From Cellvibrionaceae bacterium (GTDB taxonomy: Bacteria; Pseudomonadota; Gammaproteobacteria; Pseudomonadales; Cellvibrionaceae): a stretch of DNA of 64,000 bases. This document shows positions 1 through 10,102 of this stretch, in pieces. The stretch is from NCBI GenBank assembly GCA_021151525.1, contig JAGKXD010000023.1, positions 26,470 to 90,469 on the forward strand, written 5' to 3'. A model generated the notes under the pieces. It made no database searches and was not told the DNA's origin. It saw only the letters and a list, made by a program, of their open reading frames with translations. The first letter of the stretch is position 1. Each line of letters opens with the position of its first letter. The position numbers and the translations under genes were made by a program.

Positions 1-6
1 AAGGGC

Positions 7-12
7 TATAAT
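7..12 (+). promoter_or_regulatory. -10 element of the arsC-wrbA promoter
   Basis: A perfect TATAAT lies 24 bases before the arsC ATG. The -35 region falls outside the window, so only half of the promoter can be judged. Confidence 0.5.
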
Positions 13-36
13 GCGGTTTTTATCAAGATAACGACT

Positions 37-1423
<1,387 letters not shown>

Positions 1424-1443
1424 ATTATTAAAAGGATGCGATT

Positions 1444-3306
1444 GTGAATTACCCTGAGAAAAAACCACGCGGATTTTTTCGTCGATTTTTCGGCGGCATA
1501 GGTTCAATCATCACCTTTTGTCGCAACACATTGATGAATATTTTTTTCCTCTTCTTTTTAATCTTGTTGCTAGCCGCTATTGGCAGCAGCACACCTAAAC
1601 CCCTACCCGCAAAATTTGCGTTGCGCGTTGCACCCAGTGGCGTACTCGTAGATCAACGCAGCTATATAGATACCGCCAGCCTCTTGTTGCGCGATGAAAA
1701 AGAAGAAAGTGAAACACTGGTGCGCGATGTGGTTGATGCCATTAACCATGCAGCCGATGATAAGCGCGTTGACACCATCGTTTTAGAACTAGGTGGACTC
1801 AGTGGTGGCGGCATCACCAAAATGAGTGAGATCGGCCAAGCTCTGCTAGCGTTTAAAGCAAAAGAAAAACATATCATCGCCGTTAGTGATAATTACAGCC
1901 AAGATCAATATTTCCTCGCCACTTATGCCGACGAAATTTATTTGCACAAAATGGGCGAGGTGCAATTAACTGGCTTTGGTCGTTACATCACCTACTACAA
2001 AACTGCATTGGAAAAATTGGGCGTTAATGTCCATGTATTTCGTTCAGGAAAATATAAAGATTATGTTGAACCCTTTTTGCGCGACAGCATGTCAGATGAA
2101 TCGCGCGAACATAATGCACAATGGTTGAATGCACTCTGGGTACAATATACCAAAACCGTTGAAAACCAACGTAAATTGCCCGAAGGTAGCCTGAACAAAC
2201 TGATTAATAATTTGGACACCAAGCTCGCCGAAGTACAAGGCAATAGCGCCCGACTTGCGCTCAATGAAAAGCTGGTTGATAAATTAGTATCGCGCAATGA
2301 AATCGATAATCTATTAATTGAAAAATTTGGCAAAAGCGACGAAGGCAATTTTTATAATGCTGTTGGAGTTCACTCCTATCTTGCAGATATAAATTCGCAC
2401 AAATTACCCAAAGGTGATCAAGTTGGTCTCATCGTAGCTTCAGGCACCATTCAAGATGGCCACCAGCAAGAAGGCTCTATCGGCAGCGAAACCTTTGTCG
2501 ATATATTGCGTAGCGTTCAAGAAGATGACTCGCTGAAAGCTTTGGTAATTCGCATTGATAGCGGCGGCGGTAGCGCTTTTGCGTCAGAAATTATTCGCGC
2601 TGAAATTGAAGCCATTCGCAAAAAGAATATTCCAATTTATATTTCCATGGGCAGTGTTGCTGCATCCGGTGGTTATTGGATGGCAACCGCAGGCGATGAA
2701 ATTTGGGCAAGCCCCACTACCATTACCGGCTCAATTGGCGTATTCGGCGCATTCCCCACATTAGAAAACAGCTTGCAAAAAATTGGCTTAAATACCGATG
2801 GCATTAGCACCACAGAATTAGGCGGCGCACTTAGCCTTGATCGCCCACTCGCACCAAAAATGAACGGCGTTATTCAATCTGGCGTAGATCACACCTATCA
2901 AAGTTTCTTAAAATTAGTAGCAGATGCGCGCAAAAAAGATGTAGCAGCCATTCATGAAATCGCCCAAGGCCATGTATGGACAGGCGCAAAAGCAAAAGAA
3001 ATTGGTTTGGTAGATAACCTCGGAACATTGAACGATGTAATTGCCGCCGCCGCCGCAAAAGCAGAACTGAAAGATTACAGCGTAAAATTAATTACCGAAA
3101 AACTATCCCCCAAAGAAGAGTTCATTCGCAAGTTAGTGGGTGAAGATGCAAAAGTATTTATCCCCAAATCGCTGCTAAAACCTTTAGTCGATTTAAATAA
3201 TGTACAGCAGGAATTGTCACCGCTCTTAAAACCCTTGATGGCCTTGCAAAAAATGACGGACCCGCAAGGTATTTATGCAAGCTGTTTAGAGTGCGTGAGC
3301 CCTTAA
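1444..3306 (+). CDS. sppA: Signal peptide peptidase SppA, 67-kDa type
   Basis: A 620-residue inner-membrane serine protease that degrades signal peptides left after secretion. One transmembrane helix lies near residues 33-50 after a basic N-terminus. The protein has the two tandem S49 domains of the long E. coli-type SppA. The N-terminal half holds the presumed catalytic lysine in RSGKYKDYVEPF; the C-terminal half holds the nucleophilic serine in SVAASGGYWMA, preceded by the oxyanion region IDSGGGSAFASE. The start is a GTG at 1444, with AAAGGAT a few bases upstream as ribosome binding site. A strong terminator follows. Confidence 0.95.
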   Translation: MNYPEKKPRGFFRRFFGGIGSIITFCRNTLMNIFFLFFLILLLAAIGSSTPKPLPAKFALRVAPSGVLVDQRSYIDTASLLLRDEKEESETLVRDVVDAINHAADDKRVDTIVLELGGLSGGGITKMSEIGQALLAFKAKEKHIIAVSDNYSQDQYFLATYADEIYLHKMGEVQLTGFGRYITYYKTALEKLGVNVHVFRSGKYKDYVEPFLRDSMSDESREHNAQWLNALWVQYTKTVENQRKLPEGSLNKLINNLDTKLAEVQGNSARLALNEKLVDKLVSRNEIDNLLIEKFGKSDEGNFYNAVGVHSYLADINSHKLPKGDQVGLIVASGTIQDGHQQEGSIGSETFVDILRSVQEDDSLKALVIRIDSGGGSAFASEIIRAEIEAIRKKNIPIYISMGSVAASGGYWMATAGDEIWASPTTITGSIGVFGAFPTLENSLQKIGLNTDGISTTELGGALSLDRPLAPKMNGVIQSGVDHTYQSFLKLVADARKKDVAAIHEIAQGHVWTGAKAKEIGLVDNLGTLNDVIAAAAAKAELKDYSVKLITEKLSPKEEFIRKLVGEDAKVFIPKSLLKPLVDLNNVQQELSPLLKPLMALQKMTDPQGIYASCLECVSP

Positions 3307-3325
3307 AGCTTTAAATGATTCAAAC

Positions 3326-3356
3326 AAAAAGGCCAGCAATATGCTGGCCTTTTTGT
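3326..3356 (+). terminator. Rho-independent terminator of sppA
   Basis: GGCCAGCA pairs with TGCTGGCC, with an A-run before and a T-run after, so the stem extends to 13 bp. It lies 20 bases after the sppA stop. Because of the A-run it could also work for the convergent minus-strand gene that ends at 3374. Confidence 0.9.
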
Positions 3357-3373
3357 TTTAAAGAGAAAGAAAA

Positions 3374-4438
3374 TCACAAGCCTAATAAAAGGGAAATTTC
3401 ATGTTCAATTTGCTCGGCATTGACCAGCAGAGAAAAAAGCTCATCAAGACCATTTGAGCTAGACAACCCCGCAATCACCCCCAAAACAGAACCACGATGG
3501 CAATTTTCACCACCTACATTTGTGTTAGCCAAAAGTGCAGCTTTTGAATCTGCAGTGTATTTGTAAGCGAGGTACAACAAACTCGGCCATGAATCTTTTA
3601 TAGGGCAAGCTTTGGCAAATACACCACCAATAATATCATTATCATCAACAGATTTTTCACAAAGGCTTTGCAGATCAATATTCACTGAACTGCGTGCAGC
3701 TTCCGCAATCAAACGCTTTGCATCGTCATCTTCATTGCGAAACAAAAGTGCATCGATCAATTCAATATAAGCATCGCAAACTTTAGCAAGTTCCTCATCC
3801 GGGTGGGTTAACCGCAAATGTTCACGGCAGATTTGCTGAACATTAACCAGATTGCGCTCAGCTAATAACTCTGAAATAGCAATGGGTGCAATAGTGACAA
3901 AGCCGCCAACTGATGCAGTCGTATCTGCCGCCACACCACATTTGTTAGCAGGCAAACCGCGCTCAAGATTTTCAAAAAATCCACGGTGATAAGCTTCAGC
4001 ATAAGTATCCGGATGCTGTGGACTATCACTAGTCATAAATGCGACATAGCTTTTCAGAAATTTATTCTCATCGTAGTGTCCACCATTATCAATCAGAGTA
4101 CGCGTAACCAAAAGAGCACACTGCGCATTTAACGTATTCTCACCCGCTTGCATCCCTTGATGAACATGTTGATTAGGCACACCCCAAAATTTTCGTTTAT
4201 CTTTTAAAATGACATCGCCCACAATTTGTTTGCCTGAGTTTTGCGGCAACGACAAAAAATCATGGGGATGTTTAGCGGGGGCCGCCTCAAACTTTTTAAT
4301 TCCACCAGGGAACGCATTGAGAATATCTTGCGGGTTATAAAACCAATGCACAGGCATAGAAAGCGCATCGGCAATGTAAAGTAATTTCAAAGCAGCAAGC
4401 GCGCGGTTTTTTACAAGTGCAGAATGTATTGTGGTCAT
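3374..4438 (-). CDS. ADP-ribosylglycohydrolase family protein
   Basis: A 354-residue protein of the ADP-ribosylglycohydrolase (DraG/ARH) family. The N-terminal motif ADALSMPVHWFY corresponds to the family's GDALGxPxE region, and the C-terminal stretch TNVGGENCHRGSVLGVIAGL corresponds to the acidic/Asp-rich metal-binding region, here with Glu-Asn in place of the usual Asp-Asp. The family removes ADP-ribose from proteins or small molecules using two Mg ions. No ADP-ribosyltransferase lies nearby, so the target is unknown. It sits downstream of moaE on the same strand, 33 bases away, and may be read through from that operon. Confidence 0.75.
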   Translation of the reverse strand: MTTIHSALVKNRALAALKLLYIADALSMPVHWFYNPQDILNAFPGGIKKFEAAPAKHPHDFLSLPQNSGKQIVGDVILKDKRKFWGVPNQHVHQGMQAGENTLNAQCALLVTRTLIDNGGHYDENKFLKSYVAFMTSDSPQHPDTYAEAYHRGFFENLERGLPANKCGVAADTTASVGGFVTIAPIAISELLAERNLVNVQQICREHLRLTHPDEELAKVCDAYIELIDALLFRNEDDDAKRLIAEAARSSVNIDLQSLCEKSVDDNDIIGGVFAKACPIKDSWPSLLYLAYKYTADSKAALLANTNVGGENCHRGSVLGVIAGLSSSNGLDELFSLLVNAEQIEHEISLLLGL

Positions 4439-4471
4439 TGGGCAATTCCTGTTGATATATAAAGTTAAACC

Positions 4472-4918
4472 TTACTCCCAGCGTTTGGCAGCTTCAGCGT
4501 CTTTTTCTTGAGATTCAATCCAAACACTGCCTTGAGTAGTGAGCTCTTTCTTCCAAAAAGGTGCGCGGGTTTTCAGATAGTCCATTAAAAAATCGGCCGC
4601 GCTAAAAGCATCTTCGCGATGCGCGCTGGTCACACCGACGAATACAATATTATCGCCCAGCTGCAAATCGCCAATGCGGTGAATAATTTTGCAACGCAGG
4701 ATTTTCCAGCGCGATAGGGCTTCATCAATAATGGCTTGCAAAGATTTTTCAGTCATACCGGGATAGTGTTCCAAATGCAAACCCAAGACATTGCGCGCTA
4801 AATTTAAATCGCGCACGCGGCCAACAAAAGTAACTACTGCCCCCGCTGCTGTATCATTTGCAATAAGCGCTTTGTATTCCTCGCCAACATCAAAATCTTG
4901 CTGTTGAATTGATATCAT
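4472..4918 (-). CDS. moaE: Molybdopterin synthase catalytic subunit MoaE
   Basis: The large subunit of molybdopterin synthase, which converts cyclic pyranopterin monophosphate to molybdopterin using MoaD thiocarboxylate. Conserved stretches include GAVVTFVGRVRD near the N-terminus, the HRIGDLQLGDNIVFVGV core, the HREDAF motif and the active-site lysines in PFWKKE. The ATG at 4918, giving MISIQQQDF, matches family N-termini better than the GTG nine bases upstream. That start lies just after the moaD stop, so MoaD and MoaE are probably coupled and made in similar amounts. Confidence 0.93.
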   Translation of the reverse strand: MISIQQQDFDVGEEYKALIANDTAAGAVVTFVGRVRDLNLARNVLGLHLEHYPGMTEKSLQAIIDEALSRWKILRCKIIHRIGDLQLGDNIVFVGVTSAHREDAFSAADFLMDYLKTRAPFWKKELTTQGSVWIESQEKDAEAAKRWE

Positions 4919-4919
4919 C

Positions 4920-5168
4920 TTAACCACCTGTTACTGGCGGAAAAAAGGCAACTTCATCACCATCATTAATACTATGCGATGCTTTTACCAAAGTTTGATT
5001 TACCGAAAATAATAATTTGTCACTCACCAAAAATTCCGCCCAGTGTGGGCGATCAGCGACAAGCTGCTCACGTAAGGATGAAATAGTGGTAAGAGGTAAG
5101 AACGCTAGCTCCAGCTGCTCGCATTGCAATTGTTCACGCAGCTGTGCAAAAAATAAAACCTTTATCAC
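4920..5168 (-). CDS. moaD: Molybdopterin synthase sulfur-carrier subunit MoaD
   Basis: An 82-residue ubiquitin-fold protein ending in the required Gly-Gly (FFPPVTGG). In the family this terminus is adenylated by MoeB and thiocarboxylated, then donates sulfur to MoaE. The start is a GTG at 5168 giving MIKVLFFAQLRE. It lies three bases after the moaC stop and directly before moaE, forming moaC-moaD-moaE. The genes for moaA, moaB and moeB are not in the window. Confidence 0.92.
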   Translation of the reverse strand: MIKVLFFAQLREQLQCEQLELAFLPLTTISSLREQLVADRPHWAEFLVSDKLLFSVNQTLVKASHSINDGDEVAFFPPVTGG

Positions 5169-5171
5169 AAC

Positions 5172-5648
5172 TCACTCCACACGCTGATAGTGACCGCGGC
5201 GACCACCGGATTTTTCGAGCAGACAAATATTTTCAATCACCATGCTCATATCCACCGCTTTGCACATATCGTAAATAGTGAGTGCGGCAACACTGGCCGC
5301 CGTAAGCGCTTCCATTTCAACACCCGTTTGGCCGGAGAGCTTGCACAGCGTAAAAATATCGACCGCACTTTCAGTTAAATTAATATCAAAATCGACGCTA
5401 ACTTTGGTCAACATCAGTGGATGGCAGAGCGGAATTAAATCTGCGCATTTTTTTGCGGCTTGAATTCCTGCAATGCGCGCCACTGCAAGCACATCACCTT
5501 TTTTTAAACTGTTTGCCTGAATTTGCGCAAGCGTTGCAGGTTGCATACGCACGCGTGCAAAGGCGCGCGCTTCACGGGTGGTGATGGCTTTTTCGCTCAC
5601 ATCCACCATGCTGGCTTTACCCTGTTCATCGATATGGGTTAGCGACAT
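5172..5648 (-). CDS. moaC: Cyclic pyranopterin monophosphate synthase MoaC
   Basis: A protein of about 158 residues that acts with MoaA in the first step of molybdenum-cofactor synthesis, turning the 3',8-cyclo-GTP product into cPMP. The N-terminus [17 protein letters not shown] is typical and sets the start at 5648 instead of the in-frame ATG at 5684. The conserved segments [33 protein letters not shown] and the terminal KSGGRRGHY are all present. It heads the moaCDE unit. The dispersed palindromic element at 5685-5779 lies directly upstream and may separate it from, or overlap, its promoter. Confidence 0.94.
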   Translation of the reverse strand: MSLTHIDEQGKASMVDVSEKAITTREARAFARVRMQPATLAQIQANSLKKGDVLAVARIAGIQAAKKCADLIPLCHPLMLTKVSVDFDINLTESAVDIFTLCKLSGQTGVEMEALTAASVAALTIYDMCKAVDMSMVIENICLLEKSGGRRGHYQRVE

Positions 5649-5684
5649 AAAAATATCCAACTTAGAAAAATAATACACACTCAA

Positions 5685-5779
5685 AGAATTCTGCTTAATT
5701 CAAAACTCGCCGTAAATACATCCTTGTAGGCTCGTCTCGGCATCCGTGCCTCGTACGGTTTTGAATTAAGCAGTATTCT
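5685..5779. repeat. Dispersed nested-palindrome intergenic element, copy 1
   Basis: A ~95-bp element with outer arms CTGCTTAATTCAAAAC (5691-5706) and its perfect complement (5758-5773), extended by AGAAT/ATTCT after one mismatch. Inside are two small hairpins with four-base loops: TACA-TCCT-TGTA (5717-5728) and GGCA-TCCG-TGCC (5739-5750). A near-identical core occurs in the opposite orientation at 31806-31896. Its size and intergenic site suggest a MITE- or REP-like mobile repeat, or a structured RNA element. Confidence 0.8.
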
Positions 5780-5824
5780 TTTTCAGGTTCACTCATTACC
5801 AACCTCATGATAAGCGAAAATAAA

Positions 5825-5856
5825 AAAAGGCCAACACCTTTCGATGTCGGCCTTTT
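5825..5856 (-). terminator. Terminator of the cellulase gene
   Basis: On the minus strand an imperfect stem (GGCC with ACA/TGT, one mismatch) is followed by a run of seven T. It lies 19 bases past the cellulase stop. Confidence 0.75.
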
Positions 5857-5874
5857 GGCTCGCTTAAAAATTAC

Positions 5875-7707
5875 TTAAAACAAAAACGGTGCTAACCAGC
5901 TCATTTGTGGGCGATCTGCACCTGCTTTTGGCTCAAGCGTGTACATATACTCATCCCACCATGGGCCTGCTGCCCACCAAGTCCAACCGATCCACACGTT
6001 GTTGTTGGTTTGCATGTATTGCAGCATGTTAGTCACTGCTGCTTTACAGGTCGCATTATCTGCACCCGCAAACTCGCCCAAGAATGCGCGCTTGCCGTTA
6101 GTATTTAGCCATGCAGTGAACGCCGTCAAACGTTCAACACCAATGCTTGTGCTCACGCAAGTTGGCGAAGTACCAGAGCTATCAGAGTCGAGGTATTGAT
6201 GAACTTCATAAGCGTAGTTATTACCGCTATCCACCACATTCAACATAGCCACAGCGTTAGCCGTGCCATACCAATTTGCATTCCAAGTTGATGCACCAGT
6301 CCATGCATTACCGGGAACTAGCACGAGGTTAGAGGCACCTGCCGCACGAATCGCTGCAATCGCGGCATTAGCACCACTGAGCCATTGCTCGGTTGGCATT
6401 GAGTTCGGCTCGTTCATGATCGCAAAAATCACTTTGCTGTTGGATTTATAGCGCGTCGCCAAACGAGTCCACAAATCGGCAAACTGTGCATTGGATACAC
6501 CAGCACCAATCACCGAACCATTCCAACGTGCGTAGTTATGCGGGTCTATAACAATATTGACGCCTTTTGCAGTAGCACCAGTGACAAACGCATCAAGACG
6601 ACCAAACTCAGTTGCATCAAAAGCAGCGCCCAAAGTTGGCTGCAAACGCTCCCACGAGAAAGGCACGCGCAAGGTGTTCATGCTCTTACCTTTGAAATAA
6701 TCCACCTCGGTTTGATTGGGGTAGATGTAATCCTTCTCATAGATGCCGGGGTAAGCAGTACCAAACTCGGCACCAGCCAAACTCACGCCTTTATAAACCA
6801 AGCCCACAATCGGCGTTGAGCTGGACGAGCTTGAAACACTTGAAGAGCTCGACGATTTAACACTCGAAGATGAACTGCTAGTCGCTACGACACTTGAACT
6901 TGCAACGCTAGATTTAGATGAGCTGCTGGAAGTTGTCACCGAAGATGCCGCCCCCACAATTCCATAGGGTGCGGGCTGAGCAGCGCAAGTTGAACTTGCA
7001 ATACAACTCTTATTATTTTCATAGCCCCAACCGCTAGCCGTGGTTGTACACAATGGATATAGAGTGCCGTACCAATTACATTGCTGACCAGACGTTGAAC
7101 TCACACTGGAAGCCACAGAAGAGCTTGATGTACTTGGTACAGATGAGCTCGCAACAGAGGACTTCGATGAAGATGACGAGCTTGTGCTAGCCACACTTGA
7201 ACTCACTTTCGATGAGCTGCTGGAGGTTGCCACGCTTGAGCTGGATGTTGAAGGCGCAGAGCTAGATGTAGTACTGCCCGCACATGCCGCACCGCTAATC
7301 ACTGGAATTTCAGCCGTAGCACCGCCTTTAGTACCTTGAATACCAAACTCGGCAGATTGCCCAGGCTGAATGCTGCTGTTCCAGCTAAGGCCTGTCGCAG
7401 AGTAAGGATTAGAACCCGTTAGGGTCGCATTCCAGCTGCTGGTTACACGGTCGCCACCCGCATACTGCCAGCTGATATTCCAACCATTAATGGCGCTAGT
7501 GCCAGTGTTGGTAATACGAACGGTGCCGGTAAAACCCGTATTCCACTGGTTGCTGACGATATATTCGCAACCGGCGTAAGCGGAAGATGAAAGTGCAGAT
7601 AGCGCCCACGCGAGCCCTAAAAGCCCAGCGGAGTTGCGCCACAATTTTTTACATGGGGATTGCACAACGGCTGCTGCCGCTGCAGTGTTAGATAGATACA
7701 TATGCAT
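5875..7707 (-). CDS. Secreted modular cellulase: CBM2 - CBM10 - GH5 endoglucanase
   Basis: A 610-residue secreted enzyme. The signal peptide ends near residue 45 (SSSAYA). Residues ~46-144 are a CBM2 cellulose-binding module bounded by two cysteines, with conserved tryptophans in NQWNTGF, NGWNISW and GLSWNSS. Residues ~207-245 form a CBM10 module with four cysteines (QQCNWYGTLYPLC onwards). The catalytic GH5 domain covers ~305-610, with acid/base Glu433 in MNEPN and nucleophile Glu545 in FLGEFAG. Long Ser-rich linkers separate the modules, as in Cellvibrio and Saccharophagus cellulases. It probably cleaves internal beta-1,4-glucan bonds outside the cell. An AGGA motif is only one base before the ATG at 7707 but seven before the ATG at 7701, so translation may start at 7701. 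Confidence 0.93.
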   Translation of the reverse strand: MHMYLSNTAAAAAVVQSPCKKLWRNSAGLLGLAWALSALSSSAYAGCEYIVSNQWNTGFTGTVRITNTGTSAINGWNISWQYAGGDRVTSSWNATLTGSNPYSATGLSWNSSIQPGQSAEFGIQGTKGGATAEIPVISGAACAGSTTSSSAPSTSSSSVATSSSSSKVSSSVASTSSSSSSKSSVASSSVPSTSSSSVASSVSSTSGQQCNWYGTLYPLCTTTASGWGYENNKSCIASSTCAAQPAPYGIVGAASSVTTSSSSSKSSVASSSVVATSSSSSSVKSSSSSSVSSSSSSTPIVGLVYKGVSLAGAEFGTAYPGIYEKDYIYPNQTEVDYFKGKSMNTLRVPFSWERLQPTLGAAFDATEFGRLDAFVTGATAKGVNIVIDPHNYARWNGSVIGAGVSNAQFADLWTRLATRYKSNSKVIFAIMNEPNSMPTEQWLSGANAAIAAIRAAGASNLVLVPGNAWTGASTWNANWYGTANAVAMLNVVDSGNNYAYEVHQYLDSDSSGTSPTCVSTSIGVERLTAFTAWLNTNGKRAFLGEFAGADNATCKAAVTNMLQYMQTNNNVWIGWTWWAAGPWWDEYMYTLEPKAGADRPQMSWLAPFLF

Positions 7708-8156
7708 TTCCTGAGTGAGTCGCGATCCGTCGTTGCACGCCGCGAATGATTATTTTTTAGCAGTCAAAAGCTGCTTTCAGGACACCAAGACCAATCAAGA
7801 TTGCAAACTACAGATATAGCAGAACCGCCCGTTAGCGCAGGGGCGCAACTGGCAGGCAATATGAAAGTCTTTGTGCAAATTATCTAGCCAAACAACAATA
7901 TGAGGATTTCCATGGCTTTTAGCCTATTTTTTATCATGCAGCTGTTTTAGCAGCTGATGTGTGTAACCGATTCTAATCCAGTTTTTGCGCCAAACATAGA
8001 GCCAAACCCTGCCAAGCCAAGGTTCTTGAAGAATCCAGACCGAGAATTTCAAGGAGTGTGAAATATGCACTCAATCGCCCCAAGATCGGCAGTTCGGTAT
8101 AAACTAGCACCCTGCCAAAAATCGTAAGATTTAAGTCGTAATTCAAGTAATCCAAG
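7708..8156. other. Divergent intergenic region between cellulase and dusA
   Basis: A 449-base region without a credible gene. It should hold the promoters of both flanking genes. A short hairpin AGCAG/CTGCT is seen at 7759-7775. No clear sigma-70 pair or known operator was recognised. Confidence 0.5.
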
Positions 8157-9161
8157 ATGCCCAACAAAATCCCCAACCGCCGCTTCACCGCCGCCCCCAT
8201 GATGGAGTGGTCAGATACTCATTGCCGCAGCTTCTGGCGTTTACTCACCAAAGAAGCCGTTCTCTATAGCGAGATGGTTACTACAGGTGCATTGATTCAT
8301 GGCGATCGCAATCGCTTTCTGGATTTCAATGCCAGCGAACATCCACTCGCCTTGCAACTCGGCGGCAGCGATCCCAAAGCTTTGGCTGAGTGCGCAAAAA
8401 TTGCTGAAGATTGGGGTTACGACGAAGTAAATCTCAACTGCGGCTGCCCGAGTGATCGCGTGCAAAACAATATGATTGGCGCTTGTTTGATGGCGGAACC
8501 CAAACTCGTCGCCGAATGTATTTCAGCCATGCAAGCCGCTGTGAAAATTCCGGTCACCATCAAGCACCGCATCGGTATTGACGATATGGAAGACTATGAA
8601 GGCATGCTAAATTTCGTAAGAACTGTCGCCGATACCGGCTGTAAAACCTTTATTGTCCATGCACGTAAGGCTTGGCTAAAGGGACTAAGTCCGAAAGAAA
8701 ATCGCGAAATTCCGCCACTGCAATATGAAAAAGTCGCGCAGCTTAAAAAGGATCATCCCGAGCTTGAAATTATCATTAACGGCGGCATAACTACGCTTGA
8801 GCAATCGCTAAACCTGCTCAATGAGGTTGATGGTGTGATGCTGGGCCGCGAGATTTATCACAACCCTTATTTACTCGCTGAAGTTGACCAAAAAATTTAC
8901 GGCATCGACAAACCCGTTGTAAGCCGCGAAGAAGTGATGGAAGGTTTTATTGCCTATGCCGAAGAGCAGCTGGCGAAAGGTGTGCGCATAAATTACATGA
9001 CGCGCCATATTTTAGGTTTGTACCAAGGCTTACCCGGCGCACGCAAATTCAGACGTGTAATTTCTGAGCAAGCACATAAGCCAAATGCAGGAATTGAGGT
9101 AATAAAAGCAGCGCTCAACGCCCTAAATGAGTTACCATTTACACCCGAATTGACCGATTAA
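8157..9161 (+). CDS. dusA: tRNA-dihydrouridine(20/20a) synthase DusA
   Basis: A 334-residue FMN-dependent enzyme that reduces uridine 20 and 20a in the D-loop of tRNAs. The N-terminal RRFTAAPMMEWSDTHCR is the DusA signature; the catalytic cysteine lies in NLNCGCPSDRVQ; KHRIGID, FIVHARKAWLKGLSPKENR and the FMN phosphate-binding INGGI and GVMLGREIYHNP are all present. The length equals the E. coli enzyme. The start ATG at 8157 has no strong ribosome binding site. It stands alone on the plus strand, ahead of the transaldolase locus. Confidence 0.95.
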   Translation: MPNKIPNRRFTAAPMMEWSDTHCRSFWRLLTKEAVLYSEMVTTGALIHGDRNRFLDFNASEHPLALQLGGSDPKALAECAKIAEDWGYDEVNLNCGCPSDRVQNNMIGACLMAEPKLVAECISAMQAAVKIPVTIKHRIGIDDMEDYEGMLNFVRTVADTGCKTFIVHARKAWLKGLSPKENREIPPLQYEKVAQLKKDHPELEIIINGGITTLEQSLNLLNEVDGVMLGREIYHNPYLLAEVDQKIYGIDKPVVSREEVMEGFIAYAEEQLAKGVRINYMTRHILGLYQGLPGARKFRRVISEQAHKPNAGIEVIKAALNALNELPFTPELTD

Positions 9162-9247
9162 GTTCGCCAAGTCATCCACAGAAGCAAGCCTTTTATCAAG
9201 CAGACGCTTTATACAAAAGATGACTTTCAGCTAAGAGTCAAAAAGAC

Positions 9248-9253
9248 TATAAT
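9248..9253 (+). promoter_or_regulatory. -10 element of the transaldolase promoter
   Basis: A perfect TATAAT 55 bases before the tal start codon. The -35 region is poor (TTTCAG at the 17-base spacing), so an activator may be needed or the assignment may be partly wrong. Confidence 0.45.
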
Positions 9254-9308
9254 ACATCCTACGGCAAATTAGAAATATCAACTTTAACTCCGTGATAGGA
9301 AAACTATT

Positions 9309-10077
9309 GTGACTAGCAAACTCGAACAACTGAAACAATTTACCGACGTAGTTGCCGATACTGGCGATATCGAAGCCATTCGCTTGTACAAGCCATTGGA
9401 TGCAACTACCAACCCATCTTTGGTTTACAAAGCCGCTCAAATGGCGCAATACCAGGATTTGTTGGCTTCTTCTATCAATGCCGCAAAAGGCATTACCAAC
9501 AGCGCAGAACAATTGAGCGCTGCGAGCGACAACTTGGCCGTTGGCCTTGGTTTGGAAATTTTGAAATTGGTTCCAGGCCGTATTTCTACTGAAGTGGATG
9601 CTCGTTTGTCTTTCGATACCAAATCAAGTATCGCTAAAGCCCGTCATTTGATTGAGCTTTACCAAAAAGGCGGCGTGGATAAATCACGCGTGCTGATCAA
9701 ACTGGCTTCTACTTGGGAAGGCATTCGCGCTGCGGAAGTGTTGGAAAAAGAAGGCATCAACTGCAACCTGACTTTGTTGTTTGGCTTCGAACAAGCTGCT
9801 GCTTGTGCAGACGCAGGCGTGTTTTTGATTTCTCCATTCGTGGGCCGCATTTTGGATTGGTACAAAACCAATACCGACAAAAAAGAATACACTGGAGCGC
9901 GTACTTTCTCCATCAAACACTGGCGAAAAAATTGCCAAGGTTATTGAGACTGAACCAAGCTTCCGCTTTGGCATGAACCAAAACCAAATGGCAAATGACA
10001 AATTGGCTGAAGGTATTCGCGGTTTCGTGAAAGACCAAATCAGCTTGGAAAAATTGCTGAAAGAACGCGCTCTTTAA
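9309..10077 (+). pseudogene. tal: Transaldolase, interrupted by an internal deletion with frame change
   Basis: Residues 1-196 match type-I transaldolase (TalB), which moves a dihydroxyacetone unit between sugar phosphates in the pentose phosphate pathway. The Schiff-base lysine region [15 protein letters not shown] and [15 protein letters not shown] are intact. After DKKEYTG the frame runs into unrelated residues and stops at 9947. The true C-terminus continues in the +1 frame from about 9895 ([12 protein letters not shown]) to TAA at 10075-10077, ending KDQISLEKLLKERAL. From recalled homologues about 63 residues are missing between the parts, including the phosphate-binding GASFRN segment. 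The product cannot be a working enzyme as written. Start codon is GTG at 9309. A real mutation and an assembly fault cannot be told apart here. Confidence 0.85.
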
Positions 10078-10102
10078 TTATCGCTTTGCAATAGAGTTAA
10101 TT

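Noticed and set aside
7973..8200. 75-codon minus-strand frame overlapping the dusA start
   Set aside because: It overlaps the start of a certain gene, lacks a family match and has no ribosome binding site.
9713..9976. 87-codon frame inside the transaldolase locus
   Set aside because: It is an out-of-frame reading of the conserved transaldolase sequence.
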